DNA of 64,000 nucleotides, taken from NCBI GenBank assembly GCA_002189035.1, contig CM007990.1:5704001-5768000 (forward strand), written 5' to 3'. The position numbers were made by a program, and so were the translations under genes. Source of the stretch: Utricularia gibba (Eukaryota; Streptophyta; Magnoliopsida; Lamiales; Lentibulariaceae). Below are positions 58,025 to 64,000 of this stretch, piece after piece (position 1 is the first letter of the stretch; each line of letters begins with the position of its first letter). The notes beneath the pieces were generated by a model. The model ran no database searches. It was not told the DNA's origin and saw only the letters and a list, made by a program, of their open reading frames with translations.

Positions 58025-58728
58025 AACTAGGAACGGTAAGAGGAAGATGAACAGATAAAAGTAAATCTCGCTGTTCTCTGCGACCTGGCAGACGAACAAC
58101 GAGCCTAGAGAACTTGGCAACCCATCGTCATCGAAGAGATCAGTAACAAATCGTAAGCAAAAACGAAGAATTGAAACTGTTTGTTAGATCAATAAATCGT
58201 CCCGTAACGACGGCAATAATAACCCGTGGAAAATCGTCACAACAACGGTAACGACGCGGCGGCGGCGGCGGCGGACGCGAGCGGAAATGAATTCTTCCAA
58301 GACAGCAAAAGCGCGTGCGTGCAAGAACTCAAAAGAAGCCAAGTCAAAATGCTGCTGCCTGGTGGCTCCTTTATTCCATGGACCTCGGCCCCCGCAGCAA
58401 TTAGAAATTTTAACGGGGTCCCTTTGGAATTACCAATTACATTAGGGGTGGAAACAGAATATAAAAATAAAGTAATATTTCTCAAAAGCAAATAATTCTA
58501 AAAGGTTGAATAGTAATGTTTTAAATAATTTTAAAAAGTTGAATTTTTGTAAAATACATCATTTATATTTATTATTAAAATATAATTCGTTTATATTTAA
58601 TAATAACAAAATATTTATGTAAGGAAGGAGTAATTTAATGACAAATCTCGTTTACAAATTCAAGTTGCAGTACAAGAGTCTCACAGGCCGGCGCGGCGGC
58701 GTGATCTCACGCCGCCGCATCACCCAGA
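58025..58728. other. TPP promoter and AOS 3' region
   Basis: A GCG/CGG-rich run at 58255-58280 is likely in the TPP leader or promoter. It is AT-rich from 58480 to 58640. Open frames here show no motif. Confidence 0.4.
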
Positions 58729-60291
58729 CTAGAAACTTGCCCGTTTCAACGAAGTGAAAGTGATGGCAGCACCCAGCGGCGACGTCGCAACCTCAATGCA
58801 GAAAGAGTCGTACCGGCGGAAAATCTCAACGAGCAGCAACCGGCTGACCAGAGCCACAAAATCTTTCCCTGCGCATTGCTTGTTGTTCAATGTGGAGGTA
58901 CTGGTTTCCGGGCCATTCGACCAGATAACATGTTTCAGTAGCCTCTCCCCTTCTTCTCCGACGAATCTGTCCGGAACAAACTCCTCCGGCCGATCGAAGA
59001 TCTTCGGATCCCTTGTCGCGAAGGGCTGATACCCGTACAATATCTCCCCTTGCTTGATCTCAAACGCTGCGTCGTGAGATTCGATAACGAAATCGCGTTT
59101 GGCTTTGCCGTACTGATGTGGAACGGGCGGCTCGATTCGCAGCGCTTCGCTAACGACGGATTTCGTCAACGGCATCTTTTCGATGGCGGGGATTGTGACT
59201 TTGCCGCCGCTGGATCTGATCGCTGTTCTGATTTCAACGGCTAATTCACGGTGCAATTGTGTCCCGCCGCGGGCGACCCATTTCAGCATGTTGGGGAAGA
59301 AGAGCTTGAATCCGCCGTAGGAGTTGAAACAAGTGGCGAACACGAGGTTATGGCAAGCTTCTTCCGGTGAAATCTCCAGCTTCTCGGCTTGCTGAAGAAA
59401 GTCGCCGGAGTTCTTGTAAAAGAAATCATACAATCTCTGATAATCCTTCTTCACCAGGAACGACGGCAGCGGAAATGTATGAAGAAGAACATCTTCAATT
59501 CCTCTGGGTAATCCCAACAGCATCAACGGATGCAGATTGAACAAAATCCATTTGTTCGCAAGCTTCGGGCCGTCAGATTCGAGGCTCGAATCTCTCGGAT
59601 CGACGCCGAGGAACGCTCTGGACATGAAGTTGAAGGCCGCTTGATCGCCCGCCGGGCCAAAAAGGGCTTTCCCTTTTGCAGCCACTTCCGATTCCAAGCT
59701 CTGAAGAAGCTCGCCGTAGCAGTTATTGAACTCGGGAATAACGTGATCTCGCCGGTAAGACGCCAGGAAAAACATGAGCTTCTTGATTTTGGCGTGCTCG
59801 GGTTCCGCAGGGTCGAGGTTAGAGAGGACTCTGTAACCGCCGGTGAGATCGGTGCACAAAGAGTACGTTCCGGTGAAAACATCCTTCTTCTCGACTTTAT
59901 CCATGTCGAAGAGGACCGGATAGCTCTTGCCGTCCAGTAAAACGACGACGTTAGAGTTGAACGAGATGCAGGGCCCCGGCGGCATATTTGCCCTGAAAAC
60001 CGTCGACTTGTATTTCCTCGCTCTCGACTTGAAAAACTCCTCCCTCCCCTGATCGTAGAAATAGTCCTGCCGGTCTCTCCACGGCCCCACCACCGGCAGC
60101 CCGCAGTCCCCCGGGATCTTCCGAAGTGGAAGCTGGGAAACACCGACGGCGTTGACCGCCAGATCCTCCGCACTATCCCTCACCACCGCTCTCACACACA
60201 CCACCCTAGACGGCGGCCTCGCTTTCACCGCCGGTGATTCCAAACCTGAAAAGAGCGACGTCGATGAAGCCGCCGCCACCGTCACCGCCAT
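58729..60291 (-). CDS. AOS: Allene oxide synthase (CYP74A), chloroplast
   Basis: An intronless frame of 520 residues. A transit peptide (MAVTVAAASSTSLFSGLESP) precedes LPLRKIPGDCGLPVVGPWRD, the CYP74 start. Other landmarks are FRANMPPGPCISFNSNVVVL, the degenerate I-helix region ATCFNSYGGFKLFFPNML, the ExxR-like EALRIEPPVPHQYGKA and the heme loop NNKQCAGKDFV with its Cys ligand. AOS converts 13-hydroperoxy-linolenic acid to an unstable allene oxide in jasmonate synthesis. Intronless AOS genes are common. A TATATA box lies near 60366-60371 on this strand. Two AACGTG motifs lie about 290-310 bases upstream. Confidence 0.97.
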   Translation of the reverse strand: MAVTVAAASSTSLFSGLESPAVKARPPSRVVCVRAVVRDSAEDLAVNAVGVSQLPLRKIPGDCGLPVVGPWRDRQDYFYDQGREEFFKSRARKYKSTVFRANMPPGPCISFNSNVVVLLDGKSYPVLFDMDKVEKKDVFTGTYSLCTDLTGGYRVLSNLDPAEPEHAKIKKLMFFLASYRRDHVIPEFNNCYGELLQSLESEVAAKGKALFGPAGDQAAFNFMSRAFLGVDPRDSSLESDGPKLANKWILFNLHPLMLLGLPRGIEDVLLHTFPLPSFLVKKDYQRLYDFFYKNSGDFLQQAEKLEISPEEACHNLVFATCFNSYGGFKLFFPNMLKWVARGGTQLHRELAVEIRTAIRSSGGKVTIPAIEKMPLTKSVVSEALRIEPPVPHQYGKAKRDFVIESHDAAFEIKQGEILYGYQPFATRDPKIFDRPEEFVPDRFVGEEGERLLKHVIWSNGPETSTSTLNNKQCAGKDFVALVSRLLLVEIFRRYDSFCIEVATSPLGAAITFTSLKRASF

Positions 60292-60807
60292 GGCTGAGAT
60301 CTCGAGATGGGGAAAGGTATTCAAAAGCGAGCGAGCGAGCGTCCATGTGGGGGAACTTCCCCATGTATATAGATAAATATTCAACTTTCCGACGCTTTGT
60401 TTTTTCCTTTTCGGAATTATTATAATTTTAGTGGACTTTTTTCAACTACTACTTTTTATAAATTATTATAATAATCTTTTACTGTCTTTTTTTGCAATAT
60501 AATTAAATTATGTTTTTATTTCAGGACAATAAAGGTAGGAAGGAACGCGTGGTGGGCTACGCTTCTTGACCCCAGGAACTGAAAACGTGGTCAACGTGGG
60601 GAATTAACAAGCAACTCGTGCTTAAAAAAAGGGCTGAGAATTTCCTTCGAGCTCCCAATTTCTCCGGCCATCGATCCCCGGGGCCCCACGCGTCGGCCGA
60701 AGAACAGTCTCCAAGCGAAGGAATCTACCAGTGGAGATCCGGTGCTATTTAGAGCACCATAAAGCGGAAGGTAAGGAAGGCAATTGGGTCGAACTGAGGA
60801 ACAAGAA
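60292..60807. promoter_or_regulatory. Divergent promoter of AOS (-) and UPF0114 gene (+)
   Basis: It contains the AOS TATA box on minus (about 60366-60371), an AT-rich stretch at 60400-60520, and two AACGTG motifs at 60584-60589 and 60593-60598. AACGTG is the T/G box bound by MYC2-type factors in jasmonate-responsive promoters. Whether the motifs serve AOS or the plus-strand gene is not decided by sequence. Confidence 0.5.
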
Positions 60808-61892
60808 ATGGCGGCTGCGAGAGCGATGAAGATGTCAATGGGCATCCCCTCTCAGTCTTCACCAACGCCTTCTTCTTCTTCTTCGTCAGGGCAGCCGAGA
60901 ATTCGGAAGAGCTGCGGGGAAGGAAGGCGCTTTCTGTCAGCGTCTGCCGCGCCTGCATCATCATCGGTGTTGCAGATTTCTGAGAAAAGGGCGGTTGATC
61001 ATGATATAGATCTGGGGATGCTCTTCTCCTACGTTTCGAATCTTATGACCCGTCTGAAGAACGCCAGACGGGTTCGATTCCGGAAGCTGAACCTCCAGAT
61101 GATTCTGGAAAAGGTGCGTATTCCGGTATATCATCAGACAACATTGTCTCAGGGTTCATAACAGTGCTCCGATTTGCAGGGTATACTGGAGAGCAGGTTC
61201 TTCACACTGCTAGCCATTGGAGGGTCATTGTTATCTTCAGCAATCTGCTTCGTCGAGGTCTGTCTACTACTAAATGACATCCCCCTGCCATTGATTCGAA
61301 TCCCAGTCTTCTGCTAACTGAGATTCTCGCAGGGGTGTCTGCTGACGATGGAATCATATCTGCGATACTTTCAAGTCTCCGGGGAACCCCATTTCCTCCT
61401 CCCCTTGATCGAAGCCATCGGTAACAATCTCCCCAATTAACTTAACTTCGAATACGCATAAATCCCATTGCATTCAGCTGGTTTATGATGGGACGTCAAG
61501 TTGGGGGGTTACATTAAATGGCCATTAAGAGCGAAAACGAAGGAATGGGAATAGGACCAGCGGAATGAATCTCCATGGGACCAAAGCATTGATTTTTGTT
61601 CCGTTTTTCGACAGATATGTTTCTACTGGGAGCGGCAATGCTGACATTCGGAACGGCGATCCATCTGATGTTTATGGGATCGCAAGCCCCTGCTCCTCGA
61701 AACCCTCCAGAAACCGCCTTCCAAGCCAAGTCCAGAATCGGGCATGCGGTTTTGATGATTCTTCAAGTCCAAGTTCTGGAGAAGCTCAAGTCCATCCCCG
61801 TCGTCACCTCCACCGACCTCGCCTTCGTCGCGGCGGCGCTGTTTCTTTCCTCGGCGTCTCTCTTCGTGCTCTCTAGAGTGGCGAAGCGGTGA
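60808..61892 (+). CDS. UPF0114-family membrane protein, probably plastid
   Basis: Four exons: 60808-61113, 61180-61257, 61333-61420 and 61615-61892, giving 249 residues. The Ser-rich N-terminus looks like a transit peptide. Transmembrane segments are about FTLLAIGGSLLSSAICFVEG, DMFLLGAAMLTFGTAIHLMF and LAFVAAALFLSSASLFVLS. Blocks FRKLNLQMILEKGILESRFF and SRIGHAVLMILQVQVLEKLK are typical of UPF0114 (bacterial YqhA) proteins. Function is unknown in bacteria and plants. It is divergently transcribed from AOS, 516 bases away. Start: ATG 60808; an upstream Met at 60784 (MGRTEEQ) is less transit-like. Confidence 0.88.
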
Positions 61893-62906
61893 TGAACAAG
61901 AAAAGATCCGTTTTGCATCAGATATTCCATTCATTCATGGCGGTTGAAGCTACACAAGGACCGTATGAGCATAGTATAGAATCGGTATCCAAATTAGCAA
62001 AAAATAATTTTTTTTACTCATTGATGTATATGTATTCTTTTTTAATATTAAATAAACAATGTAATTTGAATTTGATTTTAGTTAAATTTAAATATAATAT
62101 ATCCAAATTAGCAAAATATATTTAAATACTTCTAACAAATATATTTTAAACTTAAATCCATAAATTTTATTTAAATTTATACAAGTAAAAATTTTAAAAA
62201 ACTACCAAATGCTTCTCAAAAATTTGGGATTAGTTTCGTGTGACTAAACAAAACTATTTAATCCCACGTTTATTTAACTATCCATCACTAAAACAACTCC
62301 ACCTTCAAAGCTAAGCGACGTGGGGCCCACGTATGTCTTTTGGACAAAGCAACACACGTCCGTCGATATGTAATGGCCAACCGGGGAGAGGGGGAAGACT
62401 GTATGTCACTATGTCTGTATCCATCGTCTTGCCTTTTCTCTTCTCAGAAACCAGGCAAATGCATCACTGCGTTTTACCTTCGTCTGTGCCGCTCCTGAAT
62501 CCCGACTCACGGAGGCTTTCACCTTGTTGAAATTCAAGATGGAATGGATCCAGCGAGTTCCGAATCATCTCTTACATATCAACGTCCTCACAGCTACTTC
62601 TGACCTATATCGGTCCTCCATTTTCATTTCGGAATTGGCTTGAGATGTGTCCTACCTTATGATCGGTCGCACGGTTTTGGTGGTTCGGGATACAAGAATA
62701 GGCCCGGCTCCTCTTCTCCAAGTCTCCCTCCCTCTTGGCTCTGATCGTTTCTTTACAAAGTCAAACTTGATCCTCTTGCTATTAATCGTCCATGACTGAC
62801 TTTAGTTGGTATCTAACTGGCTATAGCTCCCCGCTGACTTCTACCACTTTTTTTACTTCTACTCTTCTTCTTCCAGGGAGATTGTGATTGTTCCTCCCAA
62901 AGAACC
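61893..62906. other. Spacer before the LPAT gene
   Basis: AT-rich at 61990-62290, then mixed sequence that is probably the promoter and leader of the acyltransferase gene. The frame 62333-62530 (+) has no recognisable features. Confidence 0.45.
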
Positions 62907-64000
62907 ATGGCGACTGATCAGTCACTCCAATCTCCGGCGGGATTGAAGAAGGTGTCACCGTTGACCCCCTTGCGGATTTGCAGGGGGTGCTCTGTTTACT
63001 GGTTTATCTTTCCACTGCCTTCATGCTCTTGTCGTACTTGGCTCCGTTTGCTGGGGTGCTCCGCCTCTTCAGCGTGCACTGGAGTAGAACATGTGCCTCC
63101 TTCGTATTCGGCCGGTGGCTGGGTCTCTGGCCGTTCTACTTCGAGAAGATCAACAAAACCAGGGTGGTCTTCTCCGGTGACAGAATTCCGGTGGAGCGGC
63201 GTGTTCTGATAATAGCGAACCATAGAACCGAGGTCGACTGGATGTACTTGTGGGATCTTGCTCTCAGGAAAGGGCGGTTGGGGGATGTGAAGTATATTCT
63301 CAAGAGAACCTTGATGAGGCTGCCCATCTTTGGATGGGCATTCCACATTCTGGAGTTCATTCCTGTTATGAGGAAATGGGAAACTGATAGATCAGTGATG
63401 AGCCGAATGCTCTCGTCGTTTTCCGATCCCCGGGATCCTCTGTGGCTCGTCGTGTTCCCTGAGGGAACGGACTATACGTAATGCCTTCCTTCTCTCAGTT
63501 TGAAAATGCTGCCTTCCTTTTCTAATGTGTGATTCTTGCTGCATTTCCAGTGAACAGAAGTGCAGCAGAAGCCAGAGATATGCTGAAGAAAATGGCTTGC
63601 CTGTACTGAAAAACCTTCTGCTTCCCAAGACTAGGGGCTTCAACTCTTGCCTGGAGATGCTGAGAGACTCATTGGATGCAGGTTCTTACTGAATCCAAAC
63701 TGTTATTCCAGTCTGCTCTGATCTCAAACGCTCCATTCAAATGCAGTTTATGATATCACCATAGCCTACAAGCATCACTGCCCTTCTTTCATGGACAACG
63801 TCTTCGGCAACAACCCCTATGAAGTGCACTTGCACATTCGACGCATCGGCGTCACCGAAATGCCTTCTTCCGAAACCAAGGTTGAATCTTGGTTGATGGA
63901 TGAGTTCATGTTGAAGGATCAGTTGCTGGATGATTTCGCCGTCAAAGGATGTTTCCCCAACCAATGGACGGAAGACGAACTTTCTACCTGGAAATGTGTG
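62907..64000 (+). CDS. LPAT: 1-acyl-sn-glycerol-3-phosphate acyltransferase, LPAT4/5-like (one-base frameshift, 3' end outside window)
   Basis: Exons 62907-63477, 63551-63681 and 63747 to the window end. The start gives a short hydrophilic N-terminus up to LTPLRICRG. Then the frame changes at the G5 run (62983-62987); the family sequence goes on in the next frame with [20 protein letters not shown]. One extra G would restore it. Downstream all is in frame: the NHX4D motif [20 protein letters not shown], the [12 protein letters not shown] block, [16 protein letters not shown] and [20 protein letters not shown]. The enzyme puts the second acyl chain on lysophosphatidate to make phosphatidic acid in the endoplasmic reticulum. 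The third exon runs off the window. A donor at 62953 with the AG at 62982 would make an intron of only about 30 nt, so splicing does not explain the shift. Confidence 0.88.

Noticed and set aside
1-64000. CRISPR arrays, bacterial operons, integrated virus or complete transposable element
   Set aside because: None found. All recognised genes are spliced or intronless plant nuclear genes with their own promoters.

Overview
The window is nuclear DNA of a flowering plant, almost certainly a eudicot. It holds spliced plant genes with GT-AG introns, many of them under 150 bp, AT-rich spacers, a nuclear tRNA-Gly and plant-only families: WOX4, OVATE, PIP peptide, COR27-like, WEB1, TIN1, AOS and E6-like. 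Gene density is high, about 30 protein genes in 64 kb, which suggests a compact genome. No transposon, CRISPR array or bacterial-type operon is visible. Exon coordinates were worked out by hand from splice consensus, reading-frame phase and remembered family sequence, so boundaries may be off by a few bases. Gene names rest on recognised motifs, not on a database search.

Layout. 0.4-9.6 kb: SCAMP (+), an uncharacterised Cys-rich gene (-), the PRC1 RING1 homologue (+) and an OB-fold SOSS-B-like protein (+). 10.7-12.2 kb: NFD6-like (-) and E6-like (-). 14-17.5 kb: a UGT79-type glycosyltransferase, a PDAP1-like phosphoprotein and plastid ribosomal protein bL34c (all +). 17.7-24.3 kb: a CofD/YvcK-domain protein (-), tRNA-Gly (-), a borealin-like passenger protein (+) and a UBTD-like protein (+). 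25-36 kb: OVATE family protein (+), HOS15-type WD40 corepressor (-), PIP-type peptide precursor (-), allantoinase (-), a frameshifted potato-inhibitor-I gene (-) and WOX4 (-). 38-50 kb: RAP2-type AP2/ERF repressor (-), asparaginase (+), MRG-domain protein (-), COR27/28-like (-), WEB1-like (-) and a hypothetical gene (+). 50-64 kb: CSN4 (-), TIN1-like (-), plastid type I signal peptidase (-), allene oxide synthase (-), a UPF0114 membrane protein (+) and an LPAT4/5-type acyltransferase (+) cut by the window end.

The genes are independent transcription units, not an operon. Several share a theme by chance: chromatin (RING1, HOS15, MRG), light and clock (COR27-like, WEB1, CSN4), plastid (bL34c, TPP, AOS) and defence or jasmonate (AOS, PIP, inhibitor I). 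The most unusual observation is that three genes (inhibitor I, WOX4, LPAT) are each one base out of frame exactly at a five-base G/C run, while a fourth (COR27-like) loses its frame at a conserved motif. Other points are a stop-free 72-nt intron in WEB1, a 14-nt microexon and a GC-AG intron in the MRG gene, a second GC-AG intron in the UBTD gene, a broken copy of an MRG exon beside WEB1, and a duplicated splice acceptor in the 49.7-kb gene.
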